Part shown: positions 43,888-51,620 of the stretch, piece by piece
How the letters are laid out: each line of letters begins with the position of its first letter
How positions within the stretch are numbered: position 1 is the first letter of the stretch
Origin: Streptococcus ilei
Lineage (GTDB): Bacteria; Bacillota; Bacilli; Lactobacillales; Streptococcaceae
Direction of reading: 5' to 3'
DNA length: 64,000 nucleotides
Assembly: GCF_000479335.1 (NCBI RefSeq)
Contig: NC_022584.1
Location: 124,001 to 188,000, forward strand
The notes under the pieces: generated by a model
Seen by the model: only the letters and a program-made list of their open reading frames with translations
Told to the model about the DNA's origin: nothing
The model's database searches: none
Translations under genes and position numbers: made by a program

Positions 43888-44189
43888 AAGATTTCCAGAT
43901 TTGGAAATCTTAAATTAAAGAAATAGTATTCCTAGAAACTTTCCTTAGGTGAGTACGGACGTCAGCGAACTTCGAAGAAGTTCCATGACTTAGTTTTGGA
44001 TCTAAGGCTCCAAAACTCCCGAGTGCTAGAAACAAGAGTGTTTCTAGCACTTTTCTCACAGCGGAAAGTTTTTGTCCTTCTTAAATGCCTAAAAAATATA
44101 AGTCATTCTTTGATAATCATCCGACTATCTTAAGTAAAAAATAGTTTCTCTACATTCGAAGATTTCCAAATACGGAAATCTTTTTTTGT
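43888..44189 (+). mobile_element. Terminator-flanked structured repeat, copy 2
   Basis: It starts two bases after the preceding stop codon with hairpin AAGATTTCC/GGAAATCTT (43888-43911). A 24-bp lead follows, then a core at 43936-44071 bounded by AAACTTTCC and GGAAAGTTT, then an 87-bp AT-rich tail. It ends with a second hairpin of identical stem but different loop (44159-44182) and a T7 run. Internal stems are GAACTTC/GAAGTTC, GTTTTGGA/TCCAAAAC and GTGCTAGAAACA/TGTTTCTAGCAC. The first hairpin is followed by AAATT and not by T's, so it should not terminate. Confidence 0.85.
44159..44189 (+). terminator. Functional terminator at the right end of repeat copy 2
   Basis: AAGATTTCC / GGAAATCTT and TTTTTTT. 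Confidence 0.85.
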
Positions 44190-44355
44190 AGTGAACAAAA
44201 GGAACCGCTGCTTCCTGGGAGGAGAGAAGCAGTGCTAGAGCAGTTGTTCTCCTACATTTTCGGATTTGATTTCACAATCTATCATCAGTTAGTGATTGAT
44301 TTGACTGTCAAATTATTCGATGATACAATGGTCTCGAATCAATATTAAAGGAGTA
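44190..44355 (+). promoter_or_regulatory. Upstream region of lipoprotein 1
   Basis: Contains a hairpin CTGCTTC/GAAGCAG (44208-44232). A plausible promoter follows: TTGACT near 44301 and TACAAT near 44330. AAAGGAG is the ribosome-binding site. Confidence 0.5.
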
Positions 44356-44360
44356 ATCGA

Positions 44361-44912
44361 ATGAAAAAATTGATTTTATCTACTACAGCCTTGTTGGCAG
44401 CTGCTTCGCTTGCAGCTTGTTCAGGTAAGCAAGAAGTAAAAACCGAAGCTTCTTCATCTACTGAGAAGACAGAAAAGGTAACAAGCAAGTCTTCTAGCTC
44501 ATCTAAGGCAGAAAAGACTTCTTCTAATACTAGCTCTCAAACAACTAGTGATATATTCCCATCAGATGAAGAGCTTGAGAAGTTAAAAACAGTTGGTGAT
44601 TTTAAAAAGTGTTTCGCAAAAATCTTGGATGAATCCAATCGCCTGATGACTGAATCAATGGAATCTCTTCCTGAAAGTGCCAAAGAGACATTTGCTCAAA
44701 CGGCAGATTCTCTTAAGGAGACTCTTGCAAAATCTAAGGAAGCATTTAACAAAGCGGTTGAGCGTTATGGGGATGATAATGCGGAAGTTCCAAAAGAGTT
44801 TCGTGAAACCTTTATTGAACAGTTGAAGGATGCTCGCGACTCTGCCAAAGATTCATCAGAGTCACCAGTGGACCATGATTCAGACGATGAAGACAGCGAT
44901 TCAGATGAATAA
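44361..44912 (+). CDS. Lipoprotein of unknown function, paralogue 1
   Basis: A 183-residue lipoprotein: a lipobox signal peptide (LAAC, Cys20) is followed by a Ser/Thr/Lys/Glu-rich linker to about residue 65. A helical, charged domain follows (DEELEKLKTVGDFKKCFAKILDE...SAKETFAQT...), and the tail is a run of Asp/Ser/Glu. I do not recognise a named family. It is clearly paralogous to the lipoprotein at 45275: both share DEELE-x-x-x-TVGDFK, SAKET and EVPE/K-x-x-R-x-T in the same order. It is monocistronic. Confidence 0.8.
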   Translation: MKKLILSTTALLAAASLAACSGKQEVKTEASSSTEKTEKVTSKSSSSSKAEKTSSNTSSQTTSDIFPSDEELEKLKTVGDFKKCFAKILDESNRLMTESMESLPESAKETFAQTADSLKETLAKSKEAFNKAVERYGDDNAEVPKEFRETFIEQLKDARDSAKDSSESPVDHDSDDEDSDSDE

Positions 44913-44963
44913 ATAGATGGCTAGCATTGGACTTTTTGGTTAAAAGCCAAAAGGAGGAGACGA

Positions 44964-45044
44964 GTGGAGGGATTTTCTACTTGCAAGAATCTCCCTCTTC
45001 CCTTAGGGTATCCTCTCTTATACCTCATGTTGGAGAAGTTGTAG
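44964..45044 (+). CDS. Possible 26-residue small peptide
   Basis: GTG at 44964 is placed perfectly after AAGGAGGAGACGA, the strongest Shine-Dalgarno sequence in this spacer. The peptide is short and half hydrophobic (GFSTCKNLPLPLGYPLLYLM). There is no homology that I recognise and no visible promoter other than read-through from lipoprotein 1. It may be chance. Confidence 0.25.
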   Translation: MEGFSTCKNLPLPLGYPLLYLMLEKL

Positions 45045-45156
45045 AGATAGAAGAACTTGTCCACGTGATGCCGATATTTTCTAGGATTTCGACAGTGAAT
45101 CAACCTTTAAGTATCTGGAGATAAGGGAGAGGTGCGCCTCATCCAAATAAATCGAT

Positions 45157-45190
45157 AGACCGGAGATCAACTGATCTCTGGTCTTTTTTA
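45157..45190 (+). terminator. Terminator before lipoprotein 2
   Basis: AGACCGGAGATCA / TGATCTCTGGTCT with a T6 run. The spacer 44913-45156 otherwise holds only the small ORF noted separately. Confidence 0.85.
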
Positions 45191-45274
45191 GAAAGTCTCA
45201 GGGAGGATGCATGAATTGACGGCAACCTAGCTTGATGCTAAAATGGTAGTGGAAGCTTAAAAAGGAGAGAGTGA

Positions 45275-45829
45275 ATGAAAAAAATACTATTATCGACGCT
45301 TGCTTTACTGGGAGTGATGGGGCTAGTAGCCTGCTCGAATCAAGAAGGGACCTCGTCCAGTGAAAAGTCTGTAAAGGAAACACGCCAGTCATCAACCTCT
45401 TCTCAGGGCAAGAAAGTGACCAGCTTGAAAGGATCCTCAGAGTCTCCTTTTGTCTTGTATACAGATGAGGAACTTGAAAATGCTAGAACTGTTGGAGACT
45501 TTAAAGCGCTCTATGCTTTGATGATGGACCGAACCGTTGCTCATTCAGAGGAAGCAGGAGCATCACTGACGGGCTCAGCTAAAGAGACCTATGAGACCTA
45601 TCTGAAAGATTTGAAAGAGAAAATGGAAACGAGCAAGGCCCGCTTTAATGAATCCATGGATACGATAGGGTCCGAAGATACCGAAGTTCCGGAAGCTACT
45701 CGTGCAACCATTGTTGAAAAATTTGAAACGGCTCGAAAACAAGCTGAAGCATCTGAAAATGGGACCGCTCCATCATCGGAAACTCCAGATCCGGCATCAG
45801 ACGAGAATTCGAGCGAGTCAGATCAATAA
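45275..45829 (+). CDS. Lipoprotein of unknown function, paralogue 2
   Basis: A 184-residue lipoprotein with the same plan as paralogue 1. A signal peptide with lipobox VAC (Cys20) is followed by a Ser/Lys-rich linker, then DEELENARTVGDFKALYALMMDRT...SAKETYETYLKDLKEKMETSK, and a Ser/Glu/Asp-rich tail. The function is unknown. The start ATG 45275 follows AAAAGGAGAGAG. Repeat copy 3 lies in its terminator. Confidence 0.8.
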   Translation: MKKILLSTLALLGVMGLVACSNQEGTSSSEKSVKETRQSSTSSQGKKVTSLKGSSESPFVLYTDEELENARTVGDFKALYALMMDRTVAHSEEAGASLTGSAKETYETYLKDLKEKMETSKARFNESMDTIGSEDTEVPEATRATIVEKFETARKQAEASENGTAPSSETPDPASDENSSESDQ

Positions 45830-45905
45830 GCGAGGGATGTTTTTAAACGTCTCGTCTAGGATGGATGAGCAGTTGCTTTACATGTAAGGACGATTATATC
45901 TAAAC

Positions 45906-46197
45906 AAGGAGCTTGGCTCCTTTCAGATTGAAGATAAAGTAATTTTAGAAACTTTCCTTAGGTGAGTACGGACGTCAGCGAACTTCTACGAAGTTCCATG
46001 ACTTAGTTTTGAGCCTAAGGTCTCAAAACTCCCGAGTGCCTGAAACAACTGTGTTTCAGGCACTTTTCTCACGGCGGAAAGTTTTTCATCTTCTTAAACG
46101 ACTAAAAAATGAAAGTCATTTTTTGAAAATCATCCAGCTGTTTTATAAAAAAATAATAGTTTGTCTGGATTCAACAAGGAGCTGGGCTCCTTTTTTT
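45906..46197 (+). mobile_element. Terminator-flanked structured repeat, copy 3
   Basis: Left hairpin AAGGAGC/GCTCCTT (45906-45922, only T3 after it), 26-bp lead, core 45949-46084, 91-bp tail with AAAAAATGA/TCATTTTTT hairpin, right hairpin AAGGAGC/GCTCCTT (46176-46192) with T7. The sequences ACAAGGAGCTTGGCTCCTTT and ACAAGGAGCTGGGCTCCTTT on the two sides differ at one base. The core has stems GAACTTC/GAAGTTC, AGTTTTGAG/CTCAAAACT and GTGCCTGAAACA/TGTTTCAGGCAC inside the terminal pair AAACTTTCC/GGAAAGTTT plus GTGAG/CTCAC. Confidence 0.88.
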
Positions 46198-46225
46198 CTT
46201 TCTCTTCTATAGAAGCCTCTTCGGT

Positions 46226-46233
46226 TACGAATT
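46226..46233 (+). promoter_or_regulatory. cin-box (ComX/SigX promoter) of coiA
   Basis: TACGAATT, seven of eight positions of the cin-box, 20 bp before the coiA start. The upstream T-rich stretch comes from the terminator of repeat copy 3. Confidence 0.75.
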
Positions 46234-46253
46234 ATATAAGTGGAGGTGATGAC

Positions 46254-47204
46254 ATGTTTATTGCGACAGATGCAAAGCAACAGCGTTGGAATTGTTTGGA
46301 GAAGATCCCGATGAAAAAGGAAGGTCCTTTTTTCTGTCTCTTGTGTGGAAAGGAAGTCCGCTTAAAGAAAGGGGTCGTGATGCGTCCTCATTTTGCTCAC
46401 GTTAGCCTAGAGGCTTGCCCCTTTCATCATGAGACGGAAAGTCCCGAACATCTAGAGTTAAAGCTGGGGCTTTATCAATGGGCCAAGCAAAACTCAGATG
46501 CTGAAGTAGAAAGTCCTCTGCAGGCTTTCCAACAGATTGCGGATGTTCTCCTTCCGGATCAAAAGATTGCCTTAGAAGTGCAATGTAGTTCCTTGTCTAT
46601 GGAGCGTTTGAAAGAACGGAGCGATGCCTATCGCAAGCATGGTTATCAGGTCTATTGGTTGTTAGGGAAAAACTTGTGGCTTAAGAAAAGCTTGTCTGCT
46701 CTGCAAGAAGGTTTTGTCTATTTTAGTCAAAATAGGGGCTTTCATCTCTGGGAGTTGGACCTAGAGAAGCAGGAAGTTCGTCTCCACTATCTCATTCATC
46801 AAGACTTGCGAGGGCGTCTTTATTATCGGACTCAACATTTTCCTTTTTATGGAGGGAATCTGTTAGAAGTTTTGCGGACGCCTTATGCCCAACAAAACTT
46901 GCAACAAATGACAGTCCCTCTAGACAGACAGTTTAAGGACTATCTTCGTCAACAGCTGTACTACCGGCATTCTAAATGGATGGCTCTTCAGGAACAACTC
47001 TATCTGAAAGGAAAGCATCTCCTGGAATTGGACTTGGAAGCTTTTTATCCCCTTTGTCGGCCGCTGAAGTCTTCCCATTTTATCCAGATTAGGGGAGATT
47101 GGCGAAGCTATTACCAGGACTTTATGACCTACTATCGTTCAACTGGAATGAAAGCGACGCAGACTCTTTATTCACCTCGTTTTTATCAGAATGGGAAAGC
47201 TTAA
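46254..47204 (+). CDS. coiA: Competence protein CoiA
   Basis: A 316-residue late competence protein that helps RecA process incoming single-stranded DNA. A zinc-finger-like N-terminus (FFCLLCGKEVRLKKG, then MRPHFAHVSLEACPFHH) is followed by a restriction-endonuclease-like core (KIALEVQCSSLSMERLKERSDAYRKHGYQVYWLLG). The start is ATG 46254 (MFIATDAKQQRW) after TGGAGGTGATGAC; a longer frame would run back into the repeat. The order coiA-pepF-O-methyltransferase-prsA is common in streptococci. Confidence 0.93.
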   Translation: MFIATDAKQQRWNCLEKIPMKKEGPFFCLLCGKEVRLKKGVVMRPHFAHVSLEACPFHHETESPEHLELKLGLYQWAKQNSDAEVESPLQAFQQIADVLLPDQKIALEVQCSSLSMERLKERSDAYRKHGYQVYWLLGKNLWLKKSLSALQEGFVYFSQNRGFHLWELDLEKQEVRLHYLIHQDLRGRLYYRTQHFPFYGGNLLEVLRTPYAQQNLQQMTVPLDRQFKDYLRQQLYYRHSKWMALQEQLYLKGKHLLELDLEAFYPLCRPLKSSHFIQIRGDWRSYYQDFMTYYRSTGMKATQTLYSPRFYQNGKA

Positions 47205-47274
47205 ATTTCCGTGAATCAAATACCCCCAAATGGTAATATATGTGATAAAATAGAAACATTGGAGGATTTTTGTA

Positions 47275-49077
47275 ATGGTAAAACAACGAAATGAAATTGA
47301 TGAAAAATACCAATGGGATTTGTCAACCATTTTTGCGACAGACCAAGCTTGGGAAGAAGAAGCAACTGCTTTAGCTGCAGCGATTAAAGATGCTGCCCAT
47401 TTTGCAGGCTCTTTATTGTCTTCTCCAGCCAACCTATTAGAAACAACAGAAGTTTATTTGGACTTGAGCCGTCGTTTGGAGAAGGTCTATGTCTACGCCC
47501 ATATGAAGAATGATCAGGATACGCGCGTAGCCAAATACCAAGAATTCCAATCAAAAGCCATGTCCCTTTACAGCCTTTTAGGGGAGACTTTTGCCTTCTA
47601 CGAACCAGAATTTATGGAGATCACCGAAGAGCAATATGCCAACTTCTTGAAAGAAGTCCCTGCCTTAGAAGCTTATGCTCATTACTTTGACAAATTGCTC
47701 AAAACCAAAGAGCACGTTCTTTCTCAAAAAGAAGAAGAATTGCTAGCAGGAGCGGGTGAAATCTTTGCTGCTGCGGGTGAAACCTTTGAGATTCTGGACA
47801 ATGCCGATATCGTCTTCCCAATGGTGAAAGATGACCAAGGGCAAAAAGTGCAGTTGACTCATGGAAACTATATTTCTTTGGTAGAGTCGAAGGATCGCCA
47901 AGTCCGTAAGGAAGCTTACCAAGCCTTGTATGGTGTCTACGAACAGTACCAACATACTTATGCCAAGACCCTTCAGACCAACGTCAAGGTCCACAATTAC
48001 AATGCTAAGGTTCGCAAATTCTCTAGCGCGCGTGAAGCAGCTCTTTCTGCTAACTTTATCCCAGAGAGCGTCTATGATAGCTTGGTAGAAGCGGTTAACA
48101 AGCATTTGCCTTTGTTACAACGCTACGTGAAACTTCGCTCAAAAATCTTGGGAATTGAAGATTTGAAGATGTATGATGTCTACACACCATTGTCTTCTAC
48201 TGATTACAAGTTCACCTACGAAGAAGCCCTTGCTAAATCTGAGCAGGCTTTGGCGGTGCTTGGTGATGATTACCTATCCCGCGTGAAGCGCGCCTTCACC
48301 GAACGTTGGATCGACGTCCATGTCAACCAAGGGAAACGCTCAGGGGCCTATTCAGGTGGTTCATACGATACCAATGCCTTTATGTTGTTAAACTGGCAAG
48401 ATACATTGGACAACCTCTTCACCTTGGTGCATGAAACTGGTCACAGTATGCATTCTAGCTATACACGTGAGACCCAACCTTATGTCTATGGAGATTATTC
48501 TATCTTCCTTGCTGAGATTGCTTCCACAACCAATGAAAATATCTTGACTGAGCAATTGTTGGCAGAAGTAGAAGATGATGAAACCCGTTTTGCCATTCTC
48601 AACCACTTCTTGGATGGTTTCCGTGGTACCGTCTTCCGTCAAACCCAGTTTGCTGAGTTTGAGCATGCCATTCATAAAGCAGATCAAGAAGGACAAGTCT
48701 TGACCAGCGAATTCTTGAATGAGCTCTATGCGGACTTGAACGAGAAATACTATGGTCTTTCTAAAGAAGACAATCCAGAAATCCAATACGAATGGGCTCG
48801 TATTCCTCATTTCTACTATAACTACTATGTTTTCCAATATTCAACCGGTTTTGCAGCAGCTTCTGCCTTGGCTGAGAAAATCGTTCATGGAACACAAGAA
48901 GATAAGGACAAATATCTAGAGTATTTGAAGGCCGGAAATTCAGATTACCCACTCAACGTCATCCGCAAGGCGGGTGTTGATATGGAAAAAGAAGACTACC
49001 TCAATGCCGCCTTTGAAGTCTTTGAACGTCGTCTCAATGAATTTGAGGCCCTGGTTGAAAAATTAGGATTGGCCTAA
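47275..49077 (+). CDS. pepF: Oligoendopeptidase F (PepF/PepB)
   Basis: A 600-residue cytosolic zinc metallopeptidase of family M3 that degrades short peptides. The zinc motif HExxH is [13 protein letters not shown] (about residues 387-399), with the third ligand Glu in [11 protein letters not shown]. The length is normal. The start ATG 47275 is preceded by TGGAGGATTTTTGTA. The next gene begins two bases after its stop, so the two are co-translated. Confidence 0.95.
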   Translation: MVKQRNEIDEKYQWDLSTIFATDQAWEEEATALAAAIKDAAHFAGSLLSSPANLLETTEVYLDLSRRLEKVYVYAHMKNDQDTRVAKYQEFQSKAMSLYSLLGETFAFYEPEFMEITEEQYANFLKEVPALEAYAHYFDKLLKTKEHVLSQKEEELLAGAGEIFAAAGETFEILDNADIVFPMVKDDQGQKVQLTHGNYISLVESKDRQVRKEAYQALYGVYEQYQHTYAKTLQTNVKVHNYNAKVRKFSSAREAALSANFIPESVYDSLVEAVNKHLPLLQRYVKLRSKILGIEDLKMYDVYTPLSSTDYKFTYEEALAKSEQALAVLGDDYLSRVKRAFTERWIDVHVNQGKRSGAYSGGSYDTNAFMLLNWQDTLDNLFTLVHETGHSMHSSYTRETQPYVYGDYSIFLAEIASTTNENILTEQLLAEVEDDETRFAILNHFLDGFRGTVFRQTQFAEFEHAIHKADQEGQVLTSEFLNELYADLNEKYYGLSKEDNPEIQYEWARIPHFYYNYYVFQYSTGFAAASALAEKIVHGTQEDKDKYLEYLKAGNSDYPLNVIRKAGVDMEKEDYLNAAFEVFERRLNEFEALVEKLGLA

Positions 49078-49078
49078 G

Positions 49079-49792
49079 ATGGTAGAGTCTTACAGTAAAA
49101 ATGCCAACCACAATATGCGCCGCCCAGTTGTCAAGGAGGAAATTGTCTCTTTCATGCGGGAGCGCCAAGCGCCGGTAACGGATGCTTTAAAGGAGCTAGA
49201 AGAATTTGCTCGACGGGAAAATATTCCCATCATCCCTCATGAAACGGTTGCTTTCTTTCGTCTCTTTTTGCAGACCATGCAACCCAAGTCAATCTTAGAA
49301 ATTGGGACAGCAATCGGCTTTTCGGCCCTCTTGATGGCAGAGCAAGTGCCTGATGCAAGGATTACAACCATTGATCGCAACGAGGAAATGATTGGTTTTG
49401 CCAAGGAAAACTTTGCTCGTTTTGATCAACGTAACCAAATCACCCTCTTAGAAGGGGATGCGGTCGATCTGCTGGAGCATATCGAGCAACGCTTTGACTT
49501 GATTTTTATGGATTCGGCTAAGTCCAAGTACATCGTCTTTCTTCCAGAAGTTCTCAAACGGTTGGAAGTTGGGGGAGTGGTGATTTTAGACGATATCTTC
49601 CAAGGGGGAGATGTAGCACGTGATATTATGGAAGTCCGTCGTGGACAACGCACCATCTATCGAGGTTTGCAACGTCTTTTTGACGCCACTTTGGACCATC
49701 CTGGCTTGACGGCCAGTCTGATTCCGCTCGGTGATGGCATTCTCATGATCCGTAAAAACGAGGAAGAGATTTCCTTGCCGACAGAAGAGTAG
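49079..49792 (+). CDS. O-methyltransferase (TrmR/YrrM type)
   Basis: A 237-residue SAM-dependent methyltransferase of the catechol-O-methyltransferase fold. The SAM-binding motif is ILEIGTAIGFSALLM, and the acidic metal/SAM residues are in DLIFMDSAKSKY and GGVVILDDIFQGG. Related proteins methylate 5-hydroxyuridine in tRNA (TrmR), which is a plausible role here. It starts two bases after pepF. Confidence 0.85.
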   Translation: MVESYSKNANHNMRRPVVKEEIVSFMRERQAPVTDALKELEEFARRENIPIIPHETVAFFRLFLQTMQPKSILEIGTAIGFSALLMAEQVPDARITTIDRNEEMIGFAKENFARFDQRNQITLLEGDAVDLLEHIEQRFDLIFMDSAKSKYIVFLPEVLKRLEVGGVVILDDIFQGGDVARDIMEVRRGQRTIYRGLQRLFDATLDHPGLTASLIPLGDGILMIRKNEEEISLPTEE

Positions 49793-49869
49793 CTTTTAGT
49801 CTTATTTAAGTTATCCTTTTGAATTTGTGGTAAAATAGAAGCAGTGAATTTTAGAATGGAGAAATAAAC

Positions 49870-50811
49870 ATGAAGAAAAAATTTGTAGCTGGAGCGGTGA
49901 CCCTTTTATCCGTTGTAGCGCTAGCAGCTTGTGCAAAAGGTGGCAGTGACAAAGATATCGTCACAATGAAGGGTGACACGATCACTGTTGGTGATTTCTA
50001 TGATGAAATCAAACATAACCAAGGTGCACAACAATACCTGTTCCAAATGACCATTAATAAAGTCTTTGAAAAAGAATACGGCTTAAAAGTCTCAGACAAA
50101 GATGTTGAGAAAAAAGTTGATGAGCAGAAAAAACAATTGGGTGAAGCCTTCAATAGCTACCTCACTCAACAAGGGTTGACAGAAGAAACCAACAAACAAC
50201 AAATCCGTAGTAACCTTTTGTTAGAGTATGCGGTTGACCAAGCTATTTCAAAAGAGTTGACAGACGAAGCTTATAAAAAAGCCTTTGAAAGCTATACACC
50301 AGAAATCACTGCAAATGTGATAAAATTGGATTCAGAAGAAAAAGCGAATGAAGTTCTTGCAAGTGTAAAAGCTGAAGGCGCTGACTTTGCACAAATTGCC
50401 AAAGAAAATTCTACAGATGCTAGCACCAAAGAAAAGGGTGGAGAAATCAAATTTGACTCTGGAACAACAACTGTTCCAACCCGTGTCAAGGAAGCAGCAT
50501 CTAAGCTTGATGTAAATGGTATTTCAGATGTCGTTATTGATCCTGCTAGTCAAAAAAGCGCTGGTGCCTACTATATCGTTAAAGTAACTAAGAAGGAAGA
50601 AAAAGGATCTGACTGGAAGAAATACGAAAAACGCTTGAAAGAAATTCTGACGGCAGAACGTAAAAATGATGCCAACTTTATCCGTAGCATCATTGCCAAA
50701 GCAATGACAAATGCCAATATCAAGGTCAAAGATGATGCCTTCAAGGCAACCTTCAACCAATACATGCAAAATATTGGTGCAACAACAGAAGATAGCTCAT
50801 CTTCTAAATAA
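49870..50811 (+). CDS. prsA: Foldase lipoprotein PrsA
   Basis: A 313-residue lipoprotein that folds secreted proteins outside the membrane. The signal peptide ends in the lipobox LAAC (Cys21), followed by an N-terminal SurA-like helical part. The parvulin peptidyl-prolyl isomerase domain spans about residues 140-235 (ITANVIKLDSEEKANEVLASVKAEGADFAQIAKENS...GGEIKFDSGTTTVP). The C-terminus is Ser-rich. The start ATG 49870 follows ATGGAGAAATAAAC. No clear terminator separates it from the next promoter at 50821. Confidence 0.93.
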   Translation: MKKKFVAGAVTLLSVVALAACAKGGSDKDIVTMKGDTITVGDFYDEIKHNQGAQQYLFQMTINKVFEKEYGLKVSDKDVEKKVDEQKKQLGEAFNSYLTQQGLTEETNKQQIRSNLLLEYAVDQAISKELTDEAYKKAFESYTPEITANVIKLDSEEKANEVLASVKAEGADFAQIAKENSTDASTKEKGGEIKFDSGTTTVPTRVKEAASKLDVNGISDVVIDPASQKSAGAYYIVKVTKKEEKGSDWKKYEKRLKEILTAERKNDANFIRSIIAKAMTNANIKVKDDAFKATFNQYMQNIGATTEDSSSSK

Positions 50812-50820
50812 GGATATTAG

Positions 50821-50849
50821 TTGACGAGCATTGTATTTATCTGTATAAT
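50821..50849 (+). promoter_or_regulatory. Promoter of the T-box operon
   Basis: TTGACG (50821-50826), 17 bp spacer, TATAAT (50844-50849). Confidence 0.85.
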
Positions 50850-50857
50850 GAGATAGT

Positions 50858-51034
50858 TGAGAATAAATCATTTAGAATCAGATTCAGAGAAGTGGCGGGG
50901 GTGCGAGCCATGGAAGAGGAATGATTTTGCTACTCAATAGAACAATTACATAATCGAATGAAGAATGACAAGTTCATTGAATGAAGGTGGTACCGCGGTT
51001 TTTCGCCCTTCGTTAGTGAGCTTGTCTTTTTTTC
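50858..51034 (+). promoter_or_regulatory. T-box riboswitch, alanine specific
   Basis: Stem I closes with AAATCATT (near 50872) pairing to AATGATTT (near 50920-50927). The following GCT at 50929-50931 is in the specifier position and reads Ala. The T-box bulge sequence AAGGTGGTACCGCGG is at 50984-50998. A terminator stem GACAAG...CTTGTC (50967-51026) ends in a T7 run. Uncharged tRNA-Ala would favour the antiterminator and allow expression of the two genes behind it. Confidence 0.9.
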
Positions 51035-51101
51035 AGCATTTCTACCGGAGATCCTTTCTAATAAGAGAAAGGTTTTCATAAGGATTTGCAGGAGGAAACT
51101 G

Positions 51102-51584
51102 ATGAAAACGTATCTGGTCAAACAAAAGTTTCGACTTGGAGGGGAACGCTTTGATATCAAAAATGATCTGGGAATGGTAGAATACCAGGTAGAAGGTTCA
51201 TTTTTGAAAATTCCTAAAACCTTTACGGTATTTGATGTGGAAGGCCAGAAGGTCAGCCATATCACGAAGAAGCCTTTTAGCCTCTTACCTCAATTCACTG
51301 TAGAATTAGCGGATGGCTCCAGTTTTTTTATCCGTAAAAAACTGACCTTACTCCGTGATAAGTACGAAATTTCTAATTTAGGACTACGCATCGAAGGCAA
51401 TATCTGGGATTTGGATTTCAAGTTATTGGATGATCGCGACCAGCTGGTTGCAGAGATTAGCAAGCAAGTCTTTACCTTGACGTCGACTTATCAGGTTTCC
51501 GTCTATGAAGAGGAATATGCCAATCTGGTGATTTCCTTGTGTCTTGCCATTGACTATGTAGAAATGATGGAAAATGGCTCCTAA
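51102..51584 (+). CDS. LURP-one-related (LOR) domain protein
   Basis: A 160-residue soluble, beta-rich protein of the YxjI/LURP-one family (tubby-like fold): KTYLVKQKFRLGGERFDIKNDLGMVEYQVEGSF...KTFTVFDVEGQKVSHITKK. The biochemical role is unknown. It lies between the alanine T-box and alaS in one transcript, 36 bp before alaS, so its expression should follow alanine charging. The start ATG 51102 follows GCAGGAGGAAACTG. Confidence 0.85.
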   Translation: MKTYLVKQKFRLGGERFDIKNDLGMVEYQVEGSFLKIPKTFTVFDVEGQKVSHITKKPFSLLPQFTVELADGSSFFIRKKLTLLRDKYEISNLGLRIEGNIWDLDFKLLDDRDQLVAEISKQVFTLTSTYQVSVYEEEYANLVISLCLAIDYVEMMENGS

Positions 51585-51620
51585 GCCAATCAATAGAAAA
51601 CAATAAATAGAGGAGAAAAC

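Noticed and set aside
43936..44071. Repeat core as a group II intron, BOX or RUP element
   Set aside because: No domain V-like hairpin or intron ends are seen. Only the short string ACGTCAGCG recalls pneumococcal boxA from memory, and the terminal repeats do not match RUP as I know it. A relation cannot be excluded without a search.
44927..45124. 65-residue ORF starting with TTG between the lipoproteins
   Set aside because: No ribosome-binding site before the TTG; the strong AAGGAGGAGA lies inside it and fits a different frame.
46009..46212. 67-residue ORF across repeat copy 3
   Set aside because: It is a translation of the structured repeat, is not conserved in the other two copies, and has no start signals.
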